Notes: generated by a model not told the origin, from the letters alone. DNA of 11,639 nucleotides from VFKE01 sp043758025 (GCA_043758025.1 JAYVOH010000188.1:1-11639); one strand, 5' to 3'. Positions 1 through 7,505 are shown, counted from the first letter of the stretch. Translations and numbers: made by a program.

Positions 1-45
1 ACGGCGGTCTTGCGGGATGAAAAATATCGGCAAAAACTTGGATAG
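1..45 (+). CDS. Possible C-terminal end of an upstream gene (partial)
   Basis: Read from base 1, the plus strand gives 14 sense codons (TAVLRDEKYRQKLG) and then TAG at 43-45. The short charged stretch resembles the helical ends of glycosyltransferases, where a phrase like 'D..RQKLG' is common, but 14 residues cannot establish a family. It could equally be a chance open stretch at the window edge. The start and most of the gene, if it exists, lie outside the window. Confidence 0.25.
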   Translation, partial: TAVLRDEKYRQKLG

Positions 46-166
46 CAGACTAAAAATACGGTGCTTTTTTAAAACACGCATTGTTCAGCGTTTCCCTAAT
101 CAACCGCTTAGCTTGAAACTTGGTGAGATGCCTTCGCATGGTTCGTCAAGTATATTATTACCCATA
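46..166. other. Spacer with no recognised feature
   Basis: This A+T-rich stretch lies between the possible upstream gene end and the palindrome at 168-192. I see no coherent reading frame, RNA gene or clear terminator. The run of T at about 65-70 is not preceded by a convincing G+C-rich stem. Confidence 0.4.
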
Positions 167-1630
167 TTAGGGCAGGCGGAGCGCCTGCCCTACAGACATC
201 TGTTCGATCAATGGCCTACAGTTTATAAAACTGCTCCCAGCCTTTGCGGGGCGGGGGACCGACCAGGAGCTGGTTGGCGGTGGCGTTGTTCGAAGGGCAG
301 TGTTGAACGAAGGAAAATTTCCCCTTGGACCGACCAGGAGCTGGTTGGCGGTGGCGTTGTTCGTGATTTGTTGTGTCGCACGATCAAAGACCAGTTCGCC
401 ACCCAGGCGCTGGGCCAGCACTCCCAAGCAGAAGACTTGCGTGAGCGGAGCGCTAACATCGAAGGGCGAACGCGTTTTTTCGTTGCCCAGCACGCTCTGG
501 ATGAAGTTGGCGTAGTGGTCGGAATTTTTGCCCGTGATACGAGGCAGCTTGTCGCCCAGAGCCTTCATTTTTTCTTCGGGGATGATGCGCAGGGCGTCGC
601 TATGCGTGCCGCCTTTGAAGACGAGATCTTTGCTGTAGATGATCTTCCCGTTTTTTTCGATCTTTTTATCTGCGGCCAGTTCGGCGGGGCGGGGCGGGAG
701 GTTGTTCACGCCGTCATACCAGGAAATGGCAACGGGCGGCATATCACCACGTTTCGGGAAATCGAACCGGATGGTGGATGCCTGAGGAAAGATGAATGCG
801 CTGGGGCCGTCCCGCTTCACGGCGGTGACTTTCTCGGGCAATCCGAGTTCCAGGAATTCGTGAATGGTATCAAGAATGTGCGGGCCCCAGTCACCGAAGG
901 CACCATCGCCGTAGTCAAACCAACTGCGCCAGTTGCCCGGATGGAGCTCCGGATCATACGGATGCTCAGGTGCGGTGCCGATCCAGGTGTCCCAGTCCAG
1001 ACCTGCGGGCGTGGCCATGCCGGTGGGATACCCGGCGACCTTCCATCCGTGCCAGCGGCGGGGGCTGTTCATGTAGGCATCCACGCGGGTGACGTCCTTG
1101 ATGATTCCGGCTTCTTTCCAGGCTTTGAACTGAAAGTAGTTGGCGCCCGAGTGCCCTTGGTTGCCCATCTGGGTCACCACTTTGTGCCGCTTGGCAGCAT
1201 CCATCATGAGCTTGCATTCATTGAAGGTGTGCGCCAGCGGTTTCTCCACATAGACGTGCTTCCCCAGGGACATGGCGAGCATGGCGATGGGAAAATGTGA
1301 ATGGTCGGGCACGGCCACGGTGCAGGCATCAATGTCCTTGCCCATCTTGTCGAACATCTTCCGGAAGTCGGAGAATCGCGGGACGTTAGGAAATTCTTTT
1401 TCGAGTTTGGCGGTGTGTTTCGTGCCGAACTGGACATCGCAGAGCGCAACCACATTGACGAGGTCCTTGTTCCTGAGGATGTTGATGGCATCACTTTCAC
1501 CCTGTCCGCCGCAACCGATGAAAGCGATATTGACCTTGCCATTGGCAGAATAAGCACGGCTGGAGATTAGGCTGCCAGCACTGCCAGCGATAAACATTTT
1601 ACCGAAATGGCGACGTGAGAGATGTGACAT
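167..1630 (-). CDS. Gfo/Idh/MocA family oxidoreductase with Tat signal and frame-shifted C-terminus
   Basis: A predicted NAD(P)-dependent oxidoreductase, probably acting on a sugar, inositol or related polyol in the periplasm. The chosen start at 1630 places a twin-arginine motif, SRRHFGK (residues 5-11), at the head of a hydrophobic signal; an upstream in-frame ATG at 1678 would put 16 implausible residues before it. The Rossmann nucleotide-binding loop is GCGGQG (39-44), the family lysine motif EKP is at 129-131, and a conserved GDWGPHILD segment spans about 246-254 (His251). The normal family-like ending (GPPPRKGWEQFYKL then TAG at 216-218) is still present in the DNA, but a 71-bp insertion containing a second copy of a 37-bp segment moves it out of frame. 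As the DNA reads, the protein is 487 residues, with 52 unrelated residues after position 435 instead of the 12 expected. The substrate cannot be read from sequence. The domain assignment is sure; whether the altered protein works is unknown. Confidence 0.9.
   Translation of the reverse strand: MSHLSRRHFGKMFIAGSAGSLISSRAYSANGKVNIAFIGCGGQGESDAINILRNKDLVNVVALCDVQFGTKHTAKLEKEFPNVPRFSDFRKMFDKMGKDIDACTVAVPDHSHFPIAMLAMSLGKHVYVEKPLAHTFNECKLMMDAAKRHKVVTQMGNQGHSGANYFQFKAWKEAGIIKDVTRVDAYMNSPRRWHGWKVAGYPTGMATPAGLDWDTWIGTAPEHPYDPELHPGNWRSWFDYGDGAFGDWGPHILDTIHEFLELGLPEKVTAVKRDGPSAFIFPQASTIRFDFPKRGDMPPVAISWYDGVNNLPPRPAELAADKKIEKNGKIIYSKDLVFKGGTHSDALRIIPEEKMKALGDKLPRITGKNSDHYANFIQSVLGNEKTRSPFDVSAPLTQVFCLGVLAQRLGGELVFDRATQQITNNATANQLLVGPRGNFPSFNTALRTTPPPTSSWSVPRPAKAGSSFINCRPLIEQMSVGQALRLP
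168..192. repeat. REP-like palindrome (11-bp stem, 3-nt loop)
   Basis: Arms 168-178 and 182-192 are perfectly complementary around the loop GAG, with TAGGGCAGGCG as the left arm. It sits just past the original TAG (216-218) of the oxidoreductase gene, so it was intergenic before the frame shift. It now encodes the last residues of the read-through frame, and the new TAA (167-169) overlaps its edge. No T-run follows on the minus strand, so a classic terminator is unlikely. It shares its TAGGG...CCCTA outer sequence with the palindrome at 11304-11341. Confidence 0.7.
256..363. repeat. 37-bp direct repeat with 34-bp filler inside the oxidoreductase gene
   Basis: Bases 256-292 and 327-363 are identical over 37 bp and begin 71 bp apart; bases 293-326 are an unrelated 34-bp filler. 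On the minus strand each copy encodes the same NNATANQLLVG-type segment near the protein C-terminus. The right copy keeps the upstream gene context and the left copy keeps the normal ending. Because 71 is not a multiple of three, the duplication breaks the frame. Removing 71 bp gives a clean 447-residue frame from 1630 to 216. Confidence 0.93.
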
Positions 1631-1892
1631 GGTGGTGGTTGGGTTAGAAATGATAAACGGCTGAAAAGCGGAATTCAATCAGACAAATTTTGAGCCTAGT
1701 CCAGTCCAGTCAGCCTGCCAAGAAGTCCTGCATCGGTTGGCTTAGATTTCGGAGAGTTTCAGGCAGATTGATGACGAACCGGAATTTCTGCGCGTAACCT
1801 TTGATTGAACATGGCCCGGCCCGGCATTTACCGGAACCGGAGCTTGCAATACTTTATATTCGTTAATAACTGTTGCGACGCTCAGAGTGATC

Positions 1893-2738
1893 ATGATGAA
1901 CCGGAACAAAAATGCTGTGATGTTGTGGATGCCCATTCTCGGTGGTCGCGCATTGTTGTTTGCGGGTGTCGCGCTCGGCTTGTGCCAGTGTTCGTCCCAA
2001 AGTTCAGTGGCGGGTGCGGGTGCCGTGGTTAGTGTGAAGGATCAAAAGCTGGCGGTATATGACGGCAATGGTTCGATTGCGCGGACTTATCCGGTTTCGA
2101 CATCGAAGTTTGGTCTCAGCGACAAGCCCGGCACTTACGGCACGCCGCTGGGAATGCTGGAGGTCGTGGCGAAGATCGGACACGGTGCGCCAGCGGGTGC
2201 GGTGTTCAAGAATCGCAGCCGCACGGGCGAGGTCATCAAACCAGGCACGCCGGGCCGCGATCCGATTGTCTCGCGCATTCTCTGGTTGCGGGGATTGGAG
2301 CCGCAGAATCGCAACGCTTACAACCGCGCCATTTACATACACGGCACGGCGGATGAGGCGGATGTGGGACGTGCGGCGAGCTACGGTTGCATCCGCATGA
2401 AGTCGCGTGATGTGATCGAGCTTTTCAGCAACATGTCCATCGGCTCGCGGGTTTACATCACGGAAGCCAAACTGCCTCCTTCAGTGCAGCAGGGCGGTGC
2501 GCCGCGCATGGCTCCGCTGCCTGCCGACAGACCTCCGTTGCTGTTGAATCCACAGAGCAATCAGCCGCCGCAAGTGACATTGGCGCAAAATTCTTCCGCC
2601 CCACCCGCCCGCACTTCGACTCAGCCGCTTGTGCTGCCGGACGGTTCCTCGGTGATTTATTCTGCGCCGGTTACCTCGAGTTCACCGGGATTGGTTCTGC
2701 GCTCCAAGCGCAAGTCGGCAAAGCGCGAGAATAACTAA
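1893..2738 (+). CDS. L,D-transpeptidase (YkuD/ErfK family), exported
   Basis: A periplasmic enzyme that would form 3-3 cross-links in peptidoglycan or attach proteins to it. After a basic N-terminus and a hydrophobic signal (about residues 8-30), the YkuD domain runs from about 43 to 192. The catalytic motif is clear: HGT with the histidine at residue 150, then SYGCIRM with the nucleophile cysteine at residue 166. The segment ending the signal contains two cysteines (LGLCQCSS), suggesting a lipoprotein, but neither fits the standard lipobox well. The tail from about residue 195 is rich in proline, serine and glutamine, and may be a flexible wall-spanning stretch. ATG at 1893 is used; ATG 1896 and GTG 1887 are also in frame, and no strong ribosome binding site decides. 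The gene diverges from the oxidoreductase across a 262-bp spacer and converges on the hydrolase with a 30-bp gap. The family call is sure; the physiological target is unknown. Confidence 0.9.
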   Translation: MMNRNKNAVMLWMPILGGRALLFAGVALGLCQCSSQSSVAGAGAVVSVKDQKLAVYDGNGSIARTYPVSTSKFGLSDKPGTYGTPLGMLEVVAKIGHGAPAGAVFKNRSRTGEVIKPGTPGRDPIVSRILWLRGLEPQNRNAYNRAIYIHGTADEADVGRAASYGCIRMKSRDVIELFSNMSIGSRVYITEAKLPPSVQQGGAPRMAPLPADRPPLLLNPQSNQPPQVTLAQNSSAPPARTSTQPLVLPDGSSVIYSAPVTSSSPGLVLRSKRKSAKRENN

Positions 2739-2768
2739 TTTCCGGCTTCACGGTTCCTGCAAAGCGGT

Positions 2769-3653
2769 TTATTTTGAACCAAGAAACCCGTTCAATTTCA
2801 GCCACGCGGCGAGATGTTGCGACCAAGTGCCGAGAACGGGGTCGGAGAGTTTCAGTCCCACGCCGTGCGGGCCCGATTGATAGATGTGCATTTCTGCGGG
2901 CACTTTGTTTTTTCTGAGGGCCAGGTAAAAGAAGACGGCGTTCTCCGCAGGCACGGTGGTATCGGCGTCGGTTTGGAAAATGAATGTGGTCGGCGTGCGC
3001 GGGGTGACGTTGTTTTGCGCACTGAGCTTGGTTGCGAGTTCGTCGTTGTCTTTCTCAGGTCCCAAAAGGTTGTTGCGGGAGCCGCGATGCTCCGGGCCTC
3101 CGATGAGTGTGATGACGGGATAGCCGAGCACACAGACATCCGGTCGCGAACTGGCACGCTCGATGGGATCAGTTGCGTTCTTGTCGCCCTCATCAAACAA
3201 GGTCGCGGCGGAGGCGGCGAGATGTCCGCCAGCGGAGAATCCGGTGATGCCAATGCGCTTGGGGTCTATGCCAAATTTATCCGCATTCGTCCGCACCCAG
3301 CGGAGGGCGCGTTTGGCATCATTGAGTTCAATCGGGTGATGATAACCGTGAGTTCCGAGCCGGTAATAAAGCACGTAGGCGGTGACGCCGAGACTGTTGT
3401 AAAATTGCGCGATCTGTTTGCCTTCATGGTCTTTGGCCAGCGCGCCATAACCGCCGCCGGGACACACCACCATGGCCGCTCCGTTGGCTTTTTCTGTGGG
3501 CTTGAAGATTTCCAGGCTGGGCGTGTCCTCGGGCTTGTCACCCATTGCGCCGGGAGCACCACCGGGCCAGAGCTTGATGGTTTCTGGCGCATCGGCGCTG
3601 CTGGCGGTCTGGATAAGCCCAAAAAGGAGGGAGGTAAGGATAAGCTTTTTCAT
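2769..3653 (-). CDS. Secreted alpha/beta hydrolase (acetyl esterase/BD-FAE-like)
   Basis: A 294-residue exported serine hydrolase, probably a carbohydrate or small-ester esterase. The start at 3653 begins a normal signal peptide (MKKLILTSLL..., likely cleavage after A20); the upstream frame to 3725 adds charged residues before the signal and is rejected. An oxyanion-hole type CPGGGYG lies at 64-70. The nucleophile elbow GFSAGG (138-143) puts Ser140 at the active site. The acid is probably Asp229 or Asp231 in QTDADTTVP, and the base is His263 in GPHGVG. The N-terminal phrase LWPGGAPGA is common in verrucomicrobial and planctomycete members, often found near polysaccharide-degrading genes. It lies 64 bp downstream of the EamA transporter gene on the same strand and may share its transcript. 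The exact substrate is not readable; some related proteins are misannotated as xylanases. Confidence 0.88.
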   Translation of the reverse strand: MKKLILTSLLFGLIQTASSADAPETIKLWPGGAPGAMGDKPEDTPSLEIFKPTEKANGAAMVVCPGGGYGALAKDHEGKQIAQFYNSLGVTAYVLYYRLGTHGYHHPIELNDAKRALRWVRTNADKFGIDPKRIGITGFSAGGHLAASAATLFDEGDKNATDPIERASSRPDVCVLGYPVITLIGGPEHRGSRNNLLGPEKDNDELATKLSAQNNVTPRTPTTFIFQTDADTTVPAENAVFFYLALRKNKVPAEMHIYQSGPHGVGLKLSDPVLGTWSQHLAAWLKLNGFLGSK

Positions 3654-3717
3654 GACATGTGAGAATTCATGGGAACACGGGCCGATGTTTTTGCAATTCC
3701 GTTCAAACGATTTTTTT

Positions 3718-4584
3718 TCAAACAATCACCAGGGCAATGGCCGCCATCATGAAACAGGCGCCGATGAGCCGCCAGCGGAGCACCCGGGTCCCGAGGTTCT
3801 GCTCATCATTGGCAAACCAGTGGCCGATCAGCCAGACTCCCAGCACGCTCCAGAGGCCGCGGGAGGAGTAGAGAATGTTGGCGCTGGTGGCCTTGCCGTA
3901 GACCGCGATCGTGCTGATGAAAATGACCGACTGCACGCCCATGAGCAGTCCGCCGGGGAGCAGCCAGCGCCAGACGGGGCGGGGGATCGCGCGCAACGGA
4001 GCCTTGAAAAATGGAACCAACGCAAAGGAAAGCACGGCCCCCATCCCGACCGTCAGCGGAAGAAAACGGCCTGCGCCCCAAGCGGGCGACCATTCTTTTA
4101 CCAGCACATCAACAAACGCAAAGCTCAATGAACCGAGTCCACCGGCAAGGAGAGTGATGCCCAGGTTTCGCGGTGGCCGGCCCTGATCTTTGCGATTCAA
4201 AAATATCAGACCCAAGAGGCTGAGTATCGCCGACAGCCAGAGGTTTCGATGAACAGATTCATGGAAAAGAAGCGCGGTGGCCAAGGGCACCAGCAGCACC
4301 TTCAGGCCAAAGAGAGGAACGGCCACCGATACGTCACCGCGATCGAGGGCGAGCAGTTGCAGCATCTGGCCCAGGACAAAGAGCACGCCGACGACGAATG
4401 GCTGCCAGAGCAATCCCACGTGCATCGTGCCGCCTGAGAACCACAGAATTGAAAATACCCCCGCCATGATCCAGTTCAGCACGAAGACCGTGCGCCAGAC
4501 GCCGATCCCCAAAGAGCTGGCCCGCTTCACCAGCAATGCGCTGGCGACGTAAATCATCGCTGCGACAAGCGGATAAATGAGCAT
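3718..4584 (-). CDS. DMT-superfamily transporter, EamA type
   Basis: A 288-residue inner-membrane protein with about ten hydrophobic helices arranged as two EamA repeats of five (roughly residues 1-140 and 145-288), the standard size and plan of drug/metabolite transporters. Helices can be followed from MLIYPLVAAMIYVASALLV at the N-terminus to ACFMMAAIALVIV at the C-terminus, with short charged loops between. The start at 4584 places the first helix directly at the N-terminus, as is usual; in-frame ATGs at 4602 and 4617 would add 6 or 11 residues and cannot be excluded, since no strong ribosome binding site is seen. The substrate of such proteins cannot be told from sequence. The gene diverges from the TPR gene over 129 bp and is followed on the same strand by the hydrolase. 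Confidence 0.85.
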   Translation of the reverse strand: MLIYPLVAAMIYVASALLVKRASSLGIGVWRTVFVLNWIMAGVFSILWFSGGTMHVGLLWQPFVVGVLFVLGQMLQLLALDRGDVSVAVPLFGLKVLLVPLATALLFHESVHRNLWLSAILSLLGLIFLNRKDQGRPPRNLGITLLAGGLGSLSFAFVDVLVKEWSPAWGAGRFLPLTVGMGAVLSFALVPFFKAPLRAIPRPVWRWLLPGGLLMGVQSVIFISTIAVYGKATSANILYSSRGLWSVLGVWLIGHWFANDEQNLGTRVLRWRLIGACFMMAAIALVIV

Positions 4585-4713
4585 GGCGGTCTCAGGGCGC
4601 ATGAACGCAAATAACACACGGAACCGTGGTGCGCTGGTAAACTTCCTGCTGCGCGATTATCCAGCTTGCCATAATTGTTGACGCATTGTTGACCCTCCTC
4701 TAGTTTCAAGGCC

Positions 4714-6093
4714 ATGAAAGTGCCCTCCCACCATCGCATTGCCTGCGCCGTTACCGCCGCATTCCTCGTGTCTGCCCCCGGTTCCTATGCGGTTGATCTG
4801 GGCAAGGCAAATCCCTTCAACTGGTTTAAAGATAAAGAAGAAAGCGCTCCGGACAATCGGCAGAAGCAGGATCAGGAGGCCAACGCCGCCGCCATGATGC
4901 GTGACGCCAAAACCGCAAGCTCCACGGGAAACAACGGCCGCGCGCAGGACATCTACAAAAACGTCGTCAAACTATATCCCTTTACCGCCGCAGCCGCAGA
5001 GGCGCAGTTCGAATACGCCCGTCTGCTGCATTCCGGCGGCAAATTGCAGGATTCCTTCGAAGCTTTCCAGAGTTTCCTCACGAAATACCGGCAGAGCCAG
5101 CTTTTCTCAAATGCCGTCCAGGAGCAGTTTGAGATCGCTGAAGAAGCCCGCTCGGGAAAGAAATCTGACCGGGTTTTGCTGGTCATTCCTTCCAAGGTCG
5201 GCTCCAATGAAATCCTGAAAATGTATCAGGGCATCATCAAAAATGCCCCCTACAGCAAATACGCTGTTCTCTCCCAGTTTGCCATTGGCGAGGTTTATCA
5301 GGACAAAGGAGAGAAGCTTCAGGCCGACGCCGCCTTCCAGGCCGTGGTGGACAATTATCCCAACACCAAACAAGCCTCCGAGGCGCAGTTCCGGATCGGC
5401 GCCATTAGCAGTGCCGCGGCGAAGCGCACCCAAGACTCATCCAATGTCGTCAAGGCTCATGACGCCCTTGAGGTTTACAAGGCCACCAATCCTACAGGGG
5501 ATCGCATTGGCGAGGTCGAGGCCATGAAAAAACAAACCAGCGAGATCAGCGCGTCACGTTCGTTGGAAATCGCCAGGTTCTACGAGAAATCCGGGAAGCC
5601 GAAAGCCGCCGCGATTTACTATAACGAGGCTTTAAAAATTGGCACCGCAGACTCGGCTCTGAAGGCCCGGGAACGCCTCGCGGCACTGTCCGCTTCACAT
5701 CCTGAGGAGATGAAAGACAACTCCGCACTGGGCGAGTCCGATTTCACCGCGCCCGCAGCGATGAATTTGAAGAATCGTGAAGAATATGCCGGACCTCCCG
5801 TTCCTGAGCTTGCCAAATTGGGGAAGAAGCCCAAGATGCGTGTCGAGAAAGATGACTTCATGCCCATCCCATTGAAAGAGCCGGAACTTCCCACCCGTCC
5901 TGCTGCCGCGCCTGCCCCAGGCATGTTGATTCCGCCTGCGCCAGGTGACAAGACCAGCAGCCTGCAACTTCCCATTCCTCCAGCCCCGGGCATGACGCCC
6001 CCCAACGGAGGAGCTATTCCTGCACCCAAGATTGATATTCCAAAGACAGACGAAACCAAACCTGCCGAAGATCCGGCACCCAAATCAAACTGA
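4714..6093 (+). CDS. Exported tetratricopeptide protein, BamD/YfiO-like, with proline-rich tail
   Basis: A 459-residue secreted helical-repeat protein. A signal peptide ends at about A26 (GSYA then VD); there is no lipobox cysteine, unlike classical BamD. TPR-like helix pairs are visible at about 58-147 (AQDIYKNVVKLYP, then SFEAFQSFLTKY), 168-232 (ADAAFQAVVDNYPNT then a QFRIG helix) and 277-325 (AAAIYYNEALKIG). The pattern of roughly 35-residue units with 'YP' turns is that of BamD-type outer-membrane assembly factors. From about 370 the protein becomes proline-rich with repeated IPPAPG-like units and an acidic end. The gene is followed after 38 bp by an LptE-like lipoprotein gene, which supports a role in envelope assembly, though a general TPR scaffold is also possible. 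A poor -35/-10 pair lies just before the ATG and would give an almost leaderless message. Confidence 0.8.
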   Translation: MKVPSHHRIACAVTAAFLVSAPGSYAVDLGKANPFNWFKDKEESAPDNRQKQDQEANAAAMMRDAKTASSTGNNGRAQDIYKNVVKLYPFTAAAAEAQFEYARLLHSGGKLQDSFEAFQSFLTKYRQSQLFSNAVQEQFEIAEEARSGKKSDRVLLVIPSKVGSNEILKMYQGIIKNAPYSKYAVLSQFAIGEVYQDKGEKLQADAAFQAVVDNYPNTKQASEAQFRIGAISSAAAKRTQDSSNVVKAHDALEVYKATNPTGDRIGEVEAMKKQTSEISASRSLEIARFYEKSGKPKAAAIYYNEALKIGTADSALKARERLAALSASHPEEMKDNSALGESDFTAPAAMNLKNREEYAGPPVPELAKLGKKPKMRVEKDDFMPIPLKEPELPTRPAAAPAPGMLIPPAPGDKTSSLQLPIPPAPGMTPPNGGAIPAPKIDIPKTDETKPAEDPAPKSN

Positions 6094-6131
6094 CACCTCA
6101 CTCCCAAGGCAGCAATCGTTCAAACTCCCCC

Positions 6132-6716
6132 ATGAAGACAGCCCATTTTTTTCTCCTTGCCATTTCTCTTTTTGCCTTCACCGCCTGTGCCGGTTATCAC
6201 CCGGGTGCAAGCAAGCCACACCAGCTGGCCGCAATAAAAAAATTGGCTGTTCCAACATTTAAAAATGATACCTTGGAGCCGAGGATCGAAGTGCTCGTGA
6301 CAAATGCCGTCATCAAAAAGCTGCAGATGGACGGTGGATACAAAATAGTGCCGGTCAGCGAGGCTGATGCCGTGCTGAAAGGCACCGTCACCGAGATCAC
6401 ACGCCATCAGTTCCGGTCCGCGCGCGCAGATACTCTTGTCACCACAGAAATTCTTGTGGGATTGATCACGAAATTCACGGTCGAGGCCACCAATCCTGAT
6501 ATTCTCGCCGCAGTCAAACCGGCAACGCCTGCTCCTGCGCCTGCTCCGGCCGGTGCCGTGGTGAAAATCAGCAACGTCGTTTATGCGGGCCAGACGCACG
6601 ACGCCTCCAACATCGTCGTCAATCCCAACCTCCAGCTTTCCATTCGTCAGGCATTGGCGGATGCTGCAGAGCGAATGTCCGGTGATCTGGTGGGACAGTT
6701 GACTGTAGGCTGGTAA
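6132..6716 (+). CDS. lptE: LptE-like LPS-assembly lipoprotein
   Basis: A 194-residue predicted outer-membrane lipoprotein. LptE plugs the LptD barrel and helps insert lipopolysaccharide into the outer leaflet. A short signal ends in FTAC, making Cys19 the likely lipidated residue, followed by AGYH as in many LptE proteins. The family-like body is seen in IKKLAVPTFKNDTLEPRIEV (about 35-54), then a helix with a TNAVIKKLQ phrase and ADAVLKGTVTEI (about 78-89). An alanine/proline low-complexity insert (about 131-142, PATPAPAPAPAG) interrupts the C-terminal half. A conserved-looking ending has helix-forming residues through RMSGDLV. The gene starts 38 bp after the TPR gene and precedes rsmI. LptD is not in the window, so the partner must lie elsewhere. 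The call rests on motif recognition, not an alignment. Confidence 0.8.
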   Translation: MKTAHFFLLAISLFAFTACAGYHPGASKPHQLAAIKKLAVPTFKNDTLEPRIEVLVTNAVIKKLQMDGGYKIVPVSEADAVLKGTVTEITRHQFRSARADTLVTTEILVGLITKFTVEATNPDILAAVKPATPAPAPAPAGAVVKISNVVYAGQTHDASNIVVNPNLQLSIRQALADAAERMSGDLVGQLTVGW

Positions 6717-6732
6717 AATCAGCCCTCGGGAA

Positions 6733-6757
6733 TGTGCAGGTTTCACAGACCTGCACA
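6733..6757. promoter_or_regulatory. Hairpin between lptE-like gene and rsmI
   Basis: Arms 6733-6741 and 6749-6757 pair perfectly over 9 bp (TGTGCAGGT and its complement), extended by a T-G wobble at 6742/6748, with a 5-nt loop. It fills much of the 60-bp gap before the rsmI start at 6777. A run of T at 6768-6772 begins 11 nt after the stem, too far for a typical intrinsic terminator. It could act as a partial terminator, an RNA processing site or a barrier separating expression of the two genes. Confidence 0.45.
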
Positions 6758-6776
6758 GTGCATACAGTTTTTGGAA

Positions 6777-7505
6777 ATGACCATCAGCACCCCTTCTGGA
6801 TCTTTACAGTTGGTGGCCACACCCATCGGGAATCTTGGTGACTTCTCCTTGCGTGCCGTCGAGGTTTTAAAGAATGCCTCGTTCATTGCCTGCGAAGACA
6901 CCCGCCGTTCAGTTCGATTGCTGGAACACCACGGTCTGCACGTCCCGCTGGTCAGCCTTACGGAGCACAACGAAGCCCGTCGCATTCCGGAGTTTATTGG
7001 AAAAATGTCAGCGGGGGAAAACATCGCCCTCGTTTCCGATGCCGGCTTTCCCACCGTTTCTGATCCCGGCCAAAGGCTCGTTCACGCCACCATCGCTGCG
7101 GGAATCCGCATCGAGGTCATCCCCGGTGCCAGTGCCGTGCTCACTGCTTTGGCCGGCTCCGGACTGCCCACCGTTCCGTTTTACTTTGGTGGCTTCCTGC
7201 CTCACAAAAAAGGCCAGCGGGACAAGGAACTGGAGTTAGCGATGCAGCGCGAGTGCACCAGCATCTATTTTGAATCGCCTTACCGGTTGACGGACACCCT
7301 CCAGATGATCGCCACCCGCGCCCCGCAGCATCCGGTTGTCGTGGCCCGCGAGTTGACGAAAATGTTCGAGGAATTTCAGCGCGGCCCGGCCCAGTCTGTG
7401 CTTGAACATTATTTAAAACATACTCCCAAGGGTGAAATCACCCTTATTATCGCTCCGAACGAACTTCCCAAATGGATGACGCGAGCCGCAAACTCAATAC
7501 CTTAA
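6777..7505 (+). CDS. rsmI: 16S rRNA 2'-O-ribose methyltransferase RsmI (C1402), short form
   Basis: A cytoplasmic S-adenosylmethionine-dependent enzyme that methylates the 2'-hydroxyl of C1402 in 16S rRNA (E. coli numbering). The tetrapyrrole-methylase-type fold is recognised by ATPIGNLGD (14-22), CEDTR (39-43), VSDAGFP (86-92), VIPGASAVLTAL, and YFESPYRL. These match RsmI in order and spacing. The start at 6777 puts GGAA shortly upstream and begins the conserved N-terminus nine residues later; an in-frame ATG at 6732 lies inside the hairpin and is rejected. The product is 242 residues, whereas typical RsmI proteins are about 270-290. It ends soon after the methylase fold and lacks the C-terminal small helical domain. 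It is followed by glgP after 30 bp. Confidence 0.93.
   Translation: MTISTPSGSLQLVATPIGNLGDFSLRAVEVLKNASFIACEDTRRSVRLLEHHGLHVPLVSLTEHNEARRIPEFIGKMSAGENIALVSDAGFPTVSDPGQRLVHATIAAGIRIEVIPGASAVLTALAGSGLPTVPFYFGGFLPHKKGQRDKELELAMQRECTSIYFESPYRLTDTLQMIATRAPQHPVVVARELTKMFEEFQRGPAQSVLEHYLKHTPKGEITLIIAPNELPKWMTRAANSIP

Noticed and set aside
17..1300. Long plus-strand open frame (427 codons) opposite the oxidoreductase gene
   Set aside because: It is antisense to a clearly recognisable protein and its translation has no coherent domain; such frames arise from codon bias in G+C-rich genes.
1693..1721. Possible minus-strand promoter (TTGGCA, 17 bp, TAGGCT) before the oxidoreductase gene
   Set aside because: The -10 matches only three of six consensus bases; such pairs are common by chance.
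2814..3662. Plus-strand open frame (282 codons) opposite the alpha/beta hydrolase
   Set aside because: The minus-strand frame has a signal peptide and a full catalytic triad; the plus-strand frame has neither.
4678..4706. Possible promoter (TTGACG, 17 bp, TAGTTT) before the TPR gene
   Set aside because: The -10 matches only three of six consensus bases and lies 7 bp before the ATG, so the evidence is too weak to list as a feature.
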